Of a stretch of 64,000 bases of DNA, positions 50,926 through 60,470 are shown piece after piece. Below the pieces are notes generated by a model that was given only the letters and a program-made list of their open reading frames with translations, made no database searches and was not told the origin of the DNA. This DNA is from Bacteroidota bacterium (GTDB lineage: Bacteria; Bacteroidota; Bacteroidia; Cytophagales; Cyclobacteriaceae), in contig JACOSO010000021.1 of assembly GCA_016178785.1 (NCBI GenBank), positions 1-64,000 of the forward strand, given 5' to 3'. Made by a program: the position numbers and the translations under genes. Each line of letters begins with the position of its first letter. Within the stretch, counting starts at the first letter, position 1.

Positions 50926-53079
50926 ATGAAAAATCCCCGATTGCTCATTGTCGTAATTTGCTTTGTCTCCTGTTCTCAACATAAAAACAACCACAGCACC
51001 TGGCGTGTAACAGGCGGATCGAAAGAAAACATCCACTTCAGTTCACTCACACAGATTGACACTTTGAACGTGAAACAACTGCAAGTAGCCTGGACTTACC
51101 ATACCGGGGATGCTGACACTTTAAATCACTCTCAAATTCAATGCAATCCAATCGTGATTGATGGTGTGGTGTATGGCACTACACCTCAGCTCAAACTTTT
51201 TGCACTGGATGCATTCTCCGGAAAAGAGAAATGGGTCTTCGATCCGCAGGCTGAACAAAAAACAAAGATGTCTTCCTTTGTGCGGTTCATATTGAACAAC
51301 AATCGCGGCGTTACTTATTGGGAGGATGGGAAGGAAAAAAGAATTCTATACGCAGCTGGCTCGTTTATTTATTCAATCGATGCCTTAATAGGAAAACCAG
51401 ATCTGAAATTTGGCAATGAAGGATCGATCGATCTGCACAACGGACTGGGCGAAGAGGTTTCTGATTTATATGTGGCAGCCACTTCGCCCGGCATCATTTA
51501 CAAGGATTTGTTCATCATTGGCTCGCGTGTGTCTGAAGGAGGCGATGCTGCACCCGGGCATATTCGGGCATACGATGTGCATTCAGGAAAATTAGCTTGG
51601 ATCTTTCACACCATTCCTCATCCGGGTGAAGTTGGCTATGATACTTGGGAAGATTCAACTGCTTATAAACACCTTGGCGGAGCAAATTCATGGGCAGGCT
51701 TCAGTCTGGATGAGAAACGGGGAATTCTCTTCGCCCCCACTGGATCTGTTTCATTCGATTTTTATGGAGGGAAAAGAAAAGGCCCTGATCTCTTTGGGAA
51801 TAGTATATTGGCCTTGGACGCTACAACAGGAAAATACATCTGGCACTTTCAAACAATTCATCATGATGTATGGGACAAGGACTTACCGACAGCTCCCGCG
51901 TTGATCACTCTTAAAAAAGAAGGTAAAGAAATTGATGCCATTGCTCAGCCAACGAAAAACGGTTTTGTGTTTTTGCTTGAGCGTGAAACTGGAAAACCGA
52001 TTTACCCAATTAAAGAGCGCCCTGTACCAACTCAGTCAGAACTAAAAGGCGAAAAACTTTGGCCTACACAGCCCTTCCCCACTTTTCCGAAACCATTTGC
52101 CCGGCAGACTTTTACCGAAGACGAATTGAATCATCTTGTGCCTGACTCCTCCTATCAGGACTTAAAGAAAAGGCTCTCAGGCTATAAATATGGAAATATG
52201 TACGAGCCTCCTACTTTTCAGGGAACTATTTTTTTTCCGGGTCTCGATGGTGGTGGCGAATGGGGAGGGTCTGCTTTTGATCCAAGCTCACAGTTATTAT
52301 TCGTGAACGCGAATGAAATGCCGTGGATGTTAAAGATGACAGAAGTAAAACTGGAAGCTCCAAAAAAAGAAAATTATATCGAGGCTGGTGATCGATTATA
52401 TAAAACTAATTGCATGGCTTGCCACGGCCCTGATAGAAAGGGTTCCGGAAATAATCCCACGATCATAGACGCAAACAAAAAATATTCTGAACAAACGTTG
52501 GCAGACTTGATCAGCACGGGCAGGCGAATGATGCCTGCATTCAAAAATCTATCGAAAGAAGAAAGTATTGCCATTGCTTCTTTCATTTTGGATTTAAAAA
52601 CGAATCTAAAAAAGGAATTTGTCACACCGCCTGTAACCATCGATTCGTTCCGTCAACTCCCTTACAACATCACCGGCTATAATAAATTTTTATCCAAGGA
52701 AGGTTATGCGGGGATAATGCCGCCCTGGGGAACTTTGAACGCGGTGAATTTAAGATCGGGCGAAATCGAATGGAAAATTCCATTAGGTGAAATAAAGGAA
52801 TTCAAAGAAAAAGGAATCATCACGGGCTCTGAAAACTATGGAGGACCAGCAGTGACAGCCAGCGGTTTGTTGTTTATAGCAGCAACACCAGATGGGAAAT
52901 TCAGAGCATTCAATAAACACAACGGAAAGATTTTATGGGAAACCCAACTACCCGCACCCGGATTCGCAACACCCAGTATTTACGAAGTCAACGGAAAACA
53001 ATTTATTGTGATTGCCTGTGGTGGGGGCAAGCTCAAAACAAAGTCGGGAGATAGTTATGTGGCCTTTGCCTTGCCTTAG
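50926..53079 (+). CDS. PQQ-dependent dehydrogenase with c-type cytochrome domain, lipoprotein
   Basis: 717 residues. Lipoprotein signal (LIVVICFVSCSQH, Cys16). Eight-bladed PQQ propeller in two parts: about 25-470 (QVAWTYHTGDADTLNHSQ, GGANSWAGFSLDEKRGILF, IWHFQTIHHDVWDKD) and about 590-717 (NLRSGEIEWKIPLGE). Between them a cytochrome c insert with CMACH (Cys496, Cys499, His500) and a likely Met ligand in RRMMPAF. Known: PQQ/haem dehydrogenases oxidise sugars or alcohols in the periplasm and pass electrons to the respiratory chain. The substrate is open; DUF1080 and glycosidase genes nearby make a sugar plausible. Confidence 0.92.
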   Translation: MKNPRLLIVVICFVSCSQHKNNHSTWRVTGGSKENIHFSSLTQIDTLNVKQLQVAWTYHTGDADTLNHSQIQCNPIVIDGVVYGTTPQLKLFALDAFSGKEKWVFDPQAEQKTKMSSFVRFILNNNRGVTYWEDGKEKRILYAAGSFIYSIDALIGKPDLKFGNEGSIDLHNGLGEEVSDLYVAATSPGIIYKDLFIIGSRVSEGGDAAPGHIRAYDVHSGKLAWIFHTIPHPGEVGYDTWEDSTAYKHLGGANSWAGFSLDEKRGILFAPTGSVSFDFYGGKRKGPDLFGNSILALDATTGKYIWHFQTIHHDVWDKDLPTAPALITLKKEGKEIDAIAQPTKNGFVFLLERETGKPIYPIKERPVPTQSELKGEKLWPTQPFPTFPKPFARQTFTEDELNHLVPDSSYQDLKKRLSGYKYGNMYEPPTFQGTIFFPGLDGGGEWGGSAFDPSSQLLFVNANEMPWMLKMTEVKLEAPKKENYIEAGDRLYKTNCMACHGPDRKGSGNNPTIIDANKKYSEQTLADLISTGRRMMPAFKNLSKEESIAIASFILDLKTNLKKEFVTPPVTIDSFRQLPYNITGYNKFLSKEGYAGIMPPWGTLNAVNLRSGEIEWKIPLGEIKEFKEKGIITGSENYGGPAVTASGLLFIAATPDGKFRAFNKHNGKILWETQLPAPGFATPSIYEVNGKQFIVIACGGGKLKTKSGDSYVAFALP

Positions 53080-53081
53080 CA

Positions 53082-55112
53082 TTACTTCACAATGGGGAAA
53101 GCAGAAATCCTCAATCGCGCTGCACCCATCGGTACCAAAATAATTTCCTCTTCAGGTTCATTGGTAGCAACAGGGCTTTGCGGAAGCTCTGCACACAATC
53201 CGTATTGATCGATTGCCCAAGAAGGGATTTTCTTTCCCTTCGTTTTAATTTCAATTGGAACAGATTCAAGTGTGAAAGGAAAATTATCTTTCGGCCAAGT
53301 TTTGCGTGTAATGGTGAAAGTCTTTCCCAGTTCATTCAGGTTTCCCGATAACCCATAATTCCAGGCACTTGCAGGTAGGATTTCATACGATGGCCATTTG
53401 GCGGGATCAGAATTTTCCTGCCACTTTGAATCATACTGAGCTGTTTGCTTACTGTCTAAGCGGACGTAATTTTCTTTGATCTTTAGCGAATAAGTGAGAG
53501 GGCCGAGATTGAGGCTGACACTGCTTTTATTTTTATCCCAGGTTCGCAATTTCAATTTCATTGGAAATTCAATACTAATAACATCATCACTTTTCCATTC
53601 GCGATCCAGCTTTAAATACTGACTGGCAGAAACCGCTATCAGTGGCTCATTGTTCACTCTCACTCTTGCGTTGTTACACCAGGCGGGAATTCTCAGGTAC
53701 AAGGGGAAGTGAATCGGTTTGCTAATCCGCAATTTCAGATTCACAGATTCTTCGAAGGGATAATGGGTCTGTTCCGTTATCGTCACCACAGTTCCATCGC
53801 CTACTTTTGCTTTTACTTCACTTTCGGAATAAAGAACTACAGCCAATCCGTTATCCGGAGTAGCCATCCAAAGATTCTCTGCATAATATATCCATCCGCC
53901 CGTATGATTGTGCTGGCAACAGCGGCTGCTAAATGGATTCATCATTAAGTACGGTCCAGGGTTGTCGATGCCGGGGTTGTGATTCTTGCTGTCGCTCGCA
54001 ATCATATTGGGAGCAGTCAGATAACGAAGCGACTTATAATCGGGCATGAATGAAGCAGGAAAAGTATTGAAAGCTACATCCTCGCAATTCTCTGCCCAAA
54101 AAGTATCGCCTGTGATGCGCATCATGATTTCATCTGAAGTCATTTGTTCCACCAAGCCGCAAGTTTCAATCGCCTGTCGCGGATCGACATAACCTTTGCG
54201 TGAGTTTTCATCACCTCCCCACATACCTCCTGGTACTTGACCATACATTTCCCGAATGAAATTTTGGTTGTCATAGCTTGCTTGCAAATCCGATGGATCA
54301 CAGCTTTGCTGATAGTAGGTGGCTGGCTCGCGAAAACACTGCGCGATATTTACATTGTGCCAATTGGGCAACCAATTTTTCAGTTTCCAGTTTGCCGTGT
54401 TGCGATGGATTTTTTGCGCAAGGTCAAGCAACCATTTTTCTTTGGTGATGTTGTAAAGCCAGTAGACACTATAAAGATTATCTCCCCCGCGACTGTTCTC
54501 CCAATAATCCGTGAGAAAATCATTTTCAGGAATGGAAAGTTGCCACTTGAAATAGTTGGTCATGTGCGTAATCACACGCGCATCGTTACTTTGCTCATAA
54601 TACGATTGAAGCACAAACAACATCAACATCTGCGCCCACAGATCACGCTTGCCTGTACTTTTGCGAATGACGTAAGGACCAAAGTCGCCATTGTCGCGCT
54701 GACTGTTTAATGTTCCGTTGATCCAAACCATGGCTTCATCGATCATTTTCTTATCGTTGAGCACATAGCCCATGTTGGCATAACCCTTCAACCAGTAAGG
54801 CATTTCCTCCCAACCCCAATCGCCTTTACCATCTTTATTTAGCCACGCGTTATTTTTTTTAGTAAGCCATGCACTGATTTCGCCAAGGTTGCCTGCCAAG
54901 CCATCGCGCTCAAGCTCAAGACTTTTCAAAAGCCAGCCGCCCGGCTTAATTGCTCCCACCGGAAGTTTTACGAGATGTTGCGACTTGAGTGGTGCCTGGT
55001 TGGTGAAGTAGAATGAATTCATTTTATCTGAAGATGGAACCCGGACACTGCTGGCCCATGGAGTTTGTGAAAACCCAGAAGCTGCAATGAACAACAAAAA
55101 TGCAAATCGCAT
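53082..55112 (-). CDS. GH127 (DUF1680) beta-L-arabinofuranosidase-like protein
   Basis: 676 residues with a signal peptide (MRFAFLLFIAASGFSQ). The all-alpha barrel has the family's residues: Glu and Cys in IETCGLVEQ (about 316-318) and the double Cys in SSRCCQHNH (about 399-400), positioned like the Glu and Cys cluster that binds zinc in GH127. A C-terminal beta-sandwich follows (ISIEFPMKLKLRTWDK). Known: GH127 removes beta-L-arabinofuranose residues; the wider DUF1680 group has other activities. It is convergent with the PQQ-dehydrogenase gene, 2 bp away. Confidence 0.9.
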   Translation of the reverse strand: MRFAFLLFIAASGFSQTPWASSVRVPSSDKMNSFYFTNQAPLKSQHLVKLPVGAIKPGGWLLKSLELERDGLAGNLGEISAWLTKKNNAWLNKDGKGDWGWEEMPYWLKGYANMGYVLNDKKMIDEAMVWINGTLNSQRDNGDFGPYVIRKSTGKRDLWAQMLMLFVLQSYYEQSNDARVITHMTNYFKWQLSIPENDFLTDYWENSRGGDNLYSVYWLYNITKEKWLLDLAQKIHRNTANWKLKNWLPNWHNVNIAQCFREPATYYQQSCDPSDLQASYDNQNFIREMYGQVPGGMWGGDENSRKGYVDPRQAIETCGLVEQMTSDEIMMRITGDTFWAENCEDVAFNTFPASFMPDYKSLRYLTAPNMIASDSKNHNPGIDNPGPYLMMNPFSSRCCQHNHTGGWIYYAENLWMATPDNGLAVVLYSESEVKAKVGDGTVVTITEQTHYPFEESVNLKLRISKPIHFPLYLRIPAWCNNARVRVNNEPLIAVSASQYLKLDREWKSDDVISIEFPMKLKLRTWDKNKSSVSLNLGPLTYSLKIKENYVRLDSKQTAQYDSKWQENSDPAKWPSYEILPASAWNYGLSGNLNELGKTFTITRKTWPKDNFPFTLESVPIEIKTKGKKIPSWAIDQYGLCAELPQSPVATNEPEEEIILVPMGAARLRISAFPIVK

Positions 55113-55115
55113 AAT

Positions 55116-55865
55116 TTATTTGGTCTCGTTCTTTTCCGCCATCGCTCTCATATTCTTTACTCGCCCCGGATCAACGGTTCGAAGCTTGAATTCAGAGCCA
55201 GAGTCATCGCCCATGCCCGCAATATTCTGATTTCTGAATTTCATTTCGCTTTCGCGGGAAGCAGTGGCAGAAAAATGAATTTCTTTTGTTCCTGTCTTTC
55301 TCACGATCTCTTCGACAGTATTTTCATTCACGCCAGAACCCGGCATAATCGCGATTCGCCCATTGGCCTTTTTAATAAGTTCAGCAATGAGGTCAACTCC
55401 TTCAATCGCTTTAGCTCTTTGCCCTGCCGTAAGAATCCTGTCGAAACCAACTTCAATACAATCTTCAAGGGCTTCAAACGGATCGCGCGTCATGTCGAAG
55501 GCACGATGGCAAGTCACTTTCATGGGACGAGCACGGTCGATCAATTCTTTGCATCTCTTTTTATCGATTGTTCCGTCCGGGTTTAAAACTCCGAACACTA
55601 CGCCATCGGCACTCAATTTTTGACATTGATCAATGTCGCGCTTCATGGCATGAAATTCATAACTGGAATAATGGAAGTCTCCACCACGAGGACGGATCAT
55701 GACGAAAACATCAAGGCTTACGTTTTGCCTTACATTTTCGATTATCCCATAAGATGGAGTTGTTCCCCCATCAGCAGGATTGTCGCACAACTCAATGCGG
55801 TCAGCACGACCTTCTTGGGCTTTAAGTGCGGACTCTATATTGTAAACTACTATCTCAAGTGTCAT
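55116..55865 (-). CDS. cutC: CutC-family protein
   Basis: 249 residues from ATG 55865 (MTLEIVVYNIESALKAQEGR); the longer frame to 55928 would overlap the toxin gene. TIM-barrel CutC signatures: ADRIELCDNPADGGTTPSYG, FVMIRPRGGDFHYS, MKVTCHRAFDMT and AIMPGSGVNENTV. Known: CutC was described as a copper-homeostasis protein in E. coli; its true role is disputed. It ends 3 bp from the GH127 start and probably shares a transcript with it and with the toxin-antitoxin pair. Confidence 0.92.
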   Translation of the reverse strand: MTLEIVVYNIESALKAQEGRADRIELCDNPADGGTTPSYGIIENVRQNVSLDVFVMIRPRGGDFHYSSYEFHAMKRDIDQCQKLSADGVVFGVLNPDGTIDKKRCKELIDRARPMKVTCHRAFDMTRDPFEALEDCIEVGFDRILTAGQRAKAIEGVDLIAELIKKANGRIAIMPGSGVNENTVEEIVRKTGTKEIHFSATASRESEMKFRNQNIAGMGDDSGSEFKLRTVDPGRVKNMRAMAEKNETK

Positions 55866-55872
55866 AACTATA

Positions 55873-56139
55873 TTAAGGAAAATAGCGATAGATTTCTTTT
55901 CGATGCAAGACCCTTGCAAACTCAACATGACTACCTTCTACGAAGATCCCAATTCTGTACTCGCCAATCCTGATTCGATAAGCCGATCGAAATCCCTTCA
56001 ACTTTTTGATGTTCGAGATTTGAGTGATGGAATTAGACGTTTTTACTGCGTCTATTGTTTCTGCGATTGAGCTTTTAACTGATTTAAGATGTATCCGATC
56101 AAGGTCGCGATTAAATTTTGCAAGAAATTCAACTTGCAT
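55873..56139 (-). CDS. RelE/ParE-type toxin
   Basis: 88 residues. The RelE fold is shown by FLAKFNRDLDRI, NIKKLKGFRSAYRIRIGEYR and IGIFVEGSHVEFARVLHRKEIYRYF. Known: such toxins cleave mRNA on the ribosome (RelE) or poison gyrase (ParE). The start shares a base with the upstream gene's stop (TGATG), a typical toxin-antitoxin overlap. It lies between the cutC and glycosylasparaginase genes. Confidence 0.88.
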   Translation of the reverse strand: MQVEFLAKFNRDLDRIHLKSVKSSIAETIDAVKTSNSITQISNIKKLKGFRSAYRIRIGEYRIGIFVEGSHVEFARVLHRKEIYRYFP

Positions 56140-56336
56140 CAGCGCCCCAATTTTTTCATAATGATCGTTTCAGAAACCTTTTTTGTTCTATCAGCCTCGC
56201 GCATGGATAATGCAAGGCCTAAGTCTTCTTTTTCCTCAATGGAAAGCTTTTTAGAATTGATACCTAATTTATTCAATAAATCAGATACAAATTCCAGTTC
56301 CTTTTTGTTTCGTGGAGTGATAATTACAGATTCCAT
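56139..56336 (-). CDS. Candidate antitoxin of the RelE/ParE toxin (65 aa)
   Basis: 65 residues from ATG 56336 (MESVIITPRNKKELEFVSD); an upstream frame to 56474 overlaps the asparaginase gene and is rejected. The N-terminal strand and the segment KELEFVSDLLNKLGINSKKLS, followed by an acidic helix (IEEKEDLGLALSMREADRTK), fit the small DUF2683-like antitoxins. It ends by overlapping the toxin start by one base. Confidence 0.82.
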   Translation of the reverse strand: MESVIITPRNKKELEFVSDLLNKLGINSKKLSIEEKEDLGLALSMREADRTKKVSETIIMKKLGR

Positions 56337-56349
56337 ACTCAAAGATAAT

Positions 56350-57315
56350 TCAATAAAAGCTTTTTGCTTCGAAAATTTTATTAGCAACCTCATTCGAATA
56401 AACGGCATACGTGAATCCTTTCTGTAATGCATAAGCGCCCATCTCCCCGTTTTTATCAAGCGCCAAAAAACCAACCTGAATTTCTTTTGATTTCTTCGGC
56501 TGGTTTTTCACGATTCTTTTCACAGCAAGTTCGCATGCCTGCTGTGGTGAATTGCCCTGTCGCATCAGCTCAACCACCAGATGTGAACCACAAATACGAA
56601 TCACTTCCTCTCCTACTCCTGTAGACGTAGCAGCTCCAATTTCATTATCAACAAAAAGTCCTGCACCGATGATCGGTGAGTCACCTACGCGACCATGAAT
56701 TTTATACGCCATACCACTGGTAGTGCATGCCCCCGAAAAGTTTTGTTGGCTGTCCAACGCAATCATACCAATGGTGTCGTGATTCTCAATGTTAGCGATG
56801 GGTTTGTACTCGGCTTTCTTCAGCCATTCTTTCCACGCTTGTTCAGATTCAGGTGTTAACAAATTTTCTTTCTTAAATCCACTAGCCAGCGCGAACTGCA
56901 AAGCGCCATCACCTACGAGCATCACATGCGGAGTTTTTTCCATCACTTTTCTTGCAACGGAGATTGGGTGAACGATGTGTTCCAGACAAGCCACTGATCC
57001 GCAGTTAGAAAGTTCATCCATAATACACGCATCGAGTGTCACCCGACCATCGCGATCGGGTAATCCGCCAAGTCCCACAGAAGTTTCTTTCGGATCCCCC
57101 TCAGGTACTTGCACACCAGCCTCAACAGCATCCAGCGCACGACCGTTCTTGGATAAAATTTTCCAAGCTTCTGCATTTGCTCCAACACCAAAGTTCCAGG
57201 TGGAGATAACAATGGGTTTGGTTACAGTCTTATCGCGTGCGAACAATTTCTGCACCGATGCGAGTGAAGCAAGCACAGTTGAGGCTTGGATGAATTTTCT
57301 TCTTGAAGTTTTCAT
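56350..57315 (-). CDS. N(4)-(beta-N-acetylglucosaminyl)-L-asparaginase
   Basis: 321 residues. Twin-arginine-type start (TSRRKFIQASTVLASLAS), then the Ntn-hydrolase glycosylasparaginase with the nucleophile Thr181 in ENHDTIGMIALD, the substrate segment GRVGDSPIIGAGLFVDN and GEEVIRICGSHLVVELMRQG. Known: the precursor self-cleaves before Thr and releases aspartate from GlcNAc-Asn. The export signal puts it in the periplasm. Repeat DNA of the CGTTAATCG type lies upstream. Confidence 0.93.
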   Translation of the reverse strand: MKTSRRKFIQASTVLASLASVQKLFARDKTVTKPIVISTWNFGVGANAEAWKILSKNGRALDAVEAGVQVPEGDPKETSVGLGGLPDRDGRVTLDACIMDELSNCGSVACLEHIVHPISVARKVMEKTPHVMLVGDGALQFALASGFKKENLLTPESEQAWKEWLKKAEYKPIANIENHDTIGMIALDSQQNFSGACTTSGMAYKIHGRVGDSPIIGAGLFVDNEIGAATSTGVGEEVIRICGSHLVVELMRQGNSPQQACELAVKRIVKNQPKKSKEIQVGFLALDKNGEMGAYALQKGFTYAVYSNEVANKIFEAKSFY

Positions 57316-57323
57316 ATCGTTAT

Positions 57324-57393
57324 TAGTTAAACGTTAAACGTTAATAGTGACTCGTTTTCATTTTACGATTAACGAATAACTATTAACGATTAA
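57324..57393 (+). repeat. CGTTAATCG-type element, second copy
   Basis: GTTAAACGTTAAACGTTAATAG at the left and CGATTAACG ... ACTATTAACGATTAAC at the right, the inverted layout of 41632-41712. It ends 2 bp before the stop of the DPP-IV gene. Confidence 0.75.
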
Positions 57394-57394
57394 C

Positions 57395-59572
57395 TTACTT
57401 TGCTCCCGGAGGACAATACTTTTTCAAATACTCTGTATACAACGTTGTCAGGTGTAGGTTCGTACCTTCTCCTTCACTGATGCTGTGCGTGCGGTTGGGG
57501 TAGGCCATGAACTGAAACTGTTTGTTGTTTTTGATCAATTCATTGATCAGCATTTCTGCATTATTATAATGCACATTGTCATCGCCAGTGCCGTGGATGT
57601 ACAACAGGTTTCCTTTCAGGTTTTTCGCATAAGTAACTGGCGAACCTTTCACAATGTCTTCCAAATTTTCCTGTGGCAAGCCCATGTAACGCTCCTGATA
57701 AATATTGTCGTATGTCAATTGATTTGCAACAGCTGCCACGGCTATTCCTGTTTTATAAATTTCTGGATATTGGAACATGAGGTTTAAAGTTGTTGATCCT
57801 CCGCCACTCCATCCCCACACGGCAATACGATCACTGTCAACAAAAGACCACTTCAAAATTTCTTTAGCCGCGAGCGCCTGATCTTTGATATTGATCTGCC
57901 CGATTTTTCTGTAAATCGATTTACGCCACTCGCGACCTTTTGGTGCTGGCGTTCCTCTTCCATCTAGTGAGATATAAATGTATCCATCCGCAGCCATGTC
58001 GCCACGGTACATGCGGTTGTTGCCCATGCCGAATGCATCGCGCACGGTTTGAGAAGCGGGTTCTGTGTAAACAAAGAAGACCACAGGATATTTTTTCGAT
58101 GCATCGAAGTTGGTGGGCTTTACCATCCATCCGTCCATCTCCGTTCCTTCTTCGGTCTTGATTTTAAAGAACTCCACTTTTTTTGGTGGCGTTGCAGATG
58201 CACGAGAGGGGGTATTTTCTTTTTCGCCTAACGCCTTGTTGGTAGCAAGTTCAATCAGCTCATTAGTGGGTCGGGTCGTTGCATTTGAGAAATTGTGCTG
58301 GGCAAATTTTCCATTCGGAGAAATAGAGTAGTCATGAGTGCCTTGCTGGTCGGCAGGTGAAACTAATTCCAGTTTTCCTTTACCGTCAAGCTTGGTCTTG
58401 TACAAATACTTTTGTGTGGCGTTGGTTGGTGAAGCGATAAAATAAATGGTGTTATTCTTTTCATCAATGTGAGAAAAGTCGATCACGTCATAATCTCCTT
58501 TGGTGATGAGCGTCTCTTTTCCATCTTTCGTAACCCTATATAAATGAGCCCAACCGTCTTTTTCGCTCATCCACAAAAATTCTTTGTTACCATTCAACCA
58601 GACAAAGGGGTGGCGTGAATAATAATTATCTGAAATGAAAGAATACATGTCAACCCACGCCTTGTCGCTTTCTGAATAAATCTGTTTTGCTTCGCCGGTC
58701 ATCGCATTGCATGAAAAGATCTTGCTCTCTTGTTGCTTGCGGTTGAGTTGCTGTATAAAAATTTCGCTGTTGGAATTCCACTCCATACGAGGTAAATAAT
58801 TTTGCTGAGGATCTCCGGGGATATTCAACCAGGTGGTTTTGTTCGCAGCAACATCAACCACCCCGATTTTGGTAGGCGATGGGCTTTGACCAATAGTTGG
58901 ATACTCAACCGGAATGACTTTAGAGTAAGCCGAGTCGGTGGTGTTCACCATATAATAGTCTCTGATCTTGTTGGCATCGATTTGCCAGTAAGCTATTTGC
59001 TTGCCATCAGGACTCCACTGAAATCCATCACGGCAGCCGAACTCCTCTTCATAAACCCAATCGAAAGTTCCGCTGATCAGTTTTCTGGAGTGATTCGAAG
59101 TGATCGCCTGCACTTGTCCTGTGACTAGGTCTTCCACATACAAATCGTACTCACTCACATAACCTACTTTCTTTCCATCTGGAGAAAATTTTGCAAAGCG
59201 AAGTGATGAGGCAGGTTTGTCTTTACCGATTTTCGTTAGCGTCTTTGCTATTTTATTCAACACCCAATAGTCACCTTGCGTATCGTAGCGCCATACTTTT
59301 TTGCTGTTGGTATAAATCAATATGAGGTTGCCATCATCCGATAATAAAAAATTCCGCACCTTCAAACTTTCCGTTTGCCCTGCAGGAGTGAGGTCGGCCT
59401 TCGACAAAAAAGTGGTTTTTGTGTTGGCAGGCAGTTCATAGCGGTTTACTTCGCCAGCTTCGTTTCTATAATAAGCATTTCCATCTTTTGCCCAACGAAT
59501 ATTTTGGCTGAACAAGAGGGCTGGCAAAAAGAAGATTAACAACAATAATAGAGGTGTGCGTTTCATGGTCAT
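57395..59572 (-). CDS. S9 dipeptidyl peptidase IV-like
   Basis: 725 residues from ATG 59572 with a signal peptide (PLLLLLIFFLPALLFSQ). N-terminal DPP-IV beta-propeller (about 40-480) with DWVYEEEFGCRDGFQWSPDG, whose E-E pair binds the substrate amino group. The alpha/beta hydrolase domain has Ser588 in WGWSGGGSTT, Asp in HGTGDDNVHYNN and His in NRTHSISEGE. Known: it removes X-Pro dipeptides from peptides outside the cytoplasm. It is a single gene with no close partner. Confidence 0.95.
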   Translation of the reverse strand: MTMKRTPLLLLLIFFLPALLFSQNIRWAKDGNAYYRNEAGEVNRYELPANTKTTFLSKADLTPAGQTESLKVRNFLLSDDGNLILIYTNSKKVWRYDTQGDYWVLNKIAKTLTKIGKDKPASSLRFAKFSPDGKKVGYVSEYDLYVEDLVTGQVQAITSNHSRKLISGTFDWVYEEEFGCRDGFQWSPDGKQIAYWQIDANKIRDYYMVNTTDSAYSKVIPVEYPTIGQSPSPTKIGVVDVAANKTTWLNIPGDPQQNYLPRMEWNSNSEIFIQQLNRKQQESKIFSCNAMTGEAKQIYSESDKAWVDMYSFISDNYYSRHPFVWLNGNKEFLWMSEKDGWAHLYRVTKDGKETLITKGDYDVIDFSHIDEKNNTIYFIASPTNATQKYLYKTKLDGKGKLELVSPADQQGTHDYSISPNGKFAQHNFSNATTRPTNELIELATNKALGEKENTPSRASATPPKKVEFFKIKTEEGTEMDGWMVKPTNFDASKKYPVVFFVYTEPASQTVRDAFGMGNNRMYRGDMAADGYIYISLDGRGTPAPKGREWRKSIYRKIGQINIKDQALAAKEILKWSFVDSDRIAVWGWSGGGSTTLNLMFQYPEIYKTGIAVAAVANQLTYDNIYQERYMGLPQENLEDIVKGSPVTYAKNLKGNLLYIHGTGDDNVHYNNAEMLINELIKNNKQFQFMAYPNRTHSISEGEGTNLHLTTLYTEYLKKYCPPGAK

Positions 59573-59725
59573 CGGGTTTTTAGAACCCCAAAAATAGAAA
59601 GGCCAGCGGGACTACCTAATGTTTTTATTTGAAAGTAAGTTCTAGGGAATAATTTGTGGTTCGTGAGGACACGAAACCACGGGGCAGGAGCACGATCGAG
59701 TACTATTTTAATATGCCATCAAGTT

Positions 59726-60403
59726 TTAAAAAGGAACTGCCGATTCTCTTTTCTTATATTTTCCATCCTTAATAACCCAAACGAGAACATAAGCACCTGC
59801 ACCATCGCTATTGCTGGCTGTAATATACATTGTGTTACTAACTCCATCGAAATACACATCGGTACGATTGAGATCCGGATTATATAAATTAAAGATTGCT
59901 TCTTTTGGCAGACTCTGCGCATACTTTCCGAAAGAATAATATACAGACTGATATTCTGTATGTGGTATCATGCCAAAGTTTCCCCAAGTTTCACCACCAT
60001 TAATTTTCATAACGTCTTTTTGGTCACCTCTGGCTCGGAATTCAATTCTATTTTCTGATTCCCTGAAAGGCTTAATTTTTATTTCAACCTTAATTGAATC
60101 CTTTTGAAAGGTGAGATCATCTGGTTGAGTTTTGATCTTTGGAATCATCTGAAAGCTCGAAACAAACTTAATTCTTGATTTATGAATATACCCGGAGCCG
60201 CCTTTGAAATCAACTTGGTACCAATCACCTTCTGGCCATAGACACCAAAAAATATCTTGCTCAGTGAATTTTTTGATTATTTCACTTTTGACATCAGGCT
60301 TCTTTCTAAGGTTTACATAACCATCCTTGTCGTCAATTTTCGCAAACTGGCCTGATGAATATATAGCGATGAATATGAATGCAAATGATAAATGAAATTT
60401 CAT
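59726..60403 (-). CDS. Exported SH3-domain protein, unknown
   Basis: 225 residues with a signal peptide (MKFHLSFAFIFIAIYSSGQ). An SH3b-like domain (about 22-80): DDKDGYVNLRKKPDVKSEII, CLWPEGDWYQVDFKGGSGYI, HKSRIK. The C-terminal beta-rich part (about 100-225) ends SDGAGAYVLVWVIKDGKYKK and is unassigned. Possibly binds cell-wall peptide, as other SH3b proteins do; this is inference. Confidence 0.75.
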   Translation of the reverse strand: MKFHLSFAFIFIAIYSSGQFAKIDDKDGYVNLRKKPDVKSEIIKKFTEQDIFWCLWPEGDWYQVDFKGGSGYIHKSRIKFVSSFQMIPKIKTQPDDLTFQKDSIKVEIKIKPFRESENRIEFRARGDQKDVMKINGGETWGNFGMIPHTEYQSVYYSFGKYAQSLPKEAIFNLYNPDLNRTDVYFDGVSNTMYITASNSDGAGAYVLVWVIKDGKYKKRESAVPF

Positions 60404-60470
60404 CTGGTTTTTAATTTTGATTTTTAAAAGTACTTAAATTCTTAAACTCATCTCGGCCAGCAATGTACCC

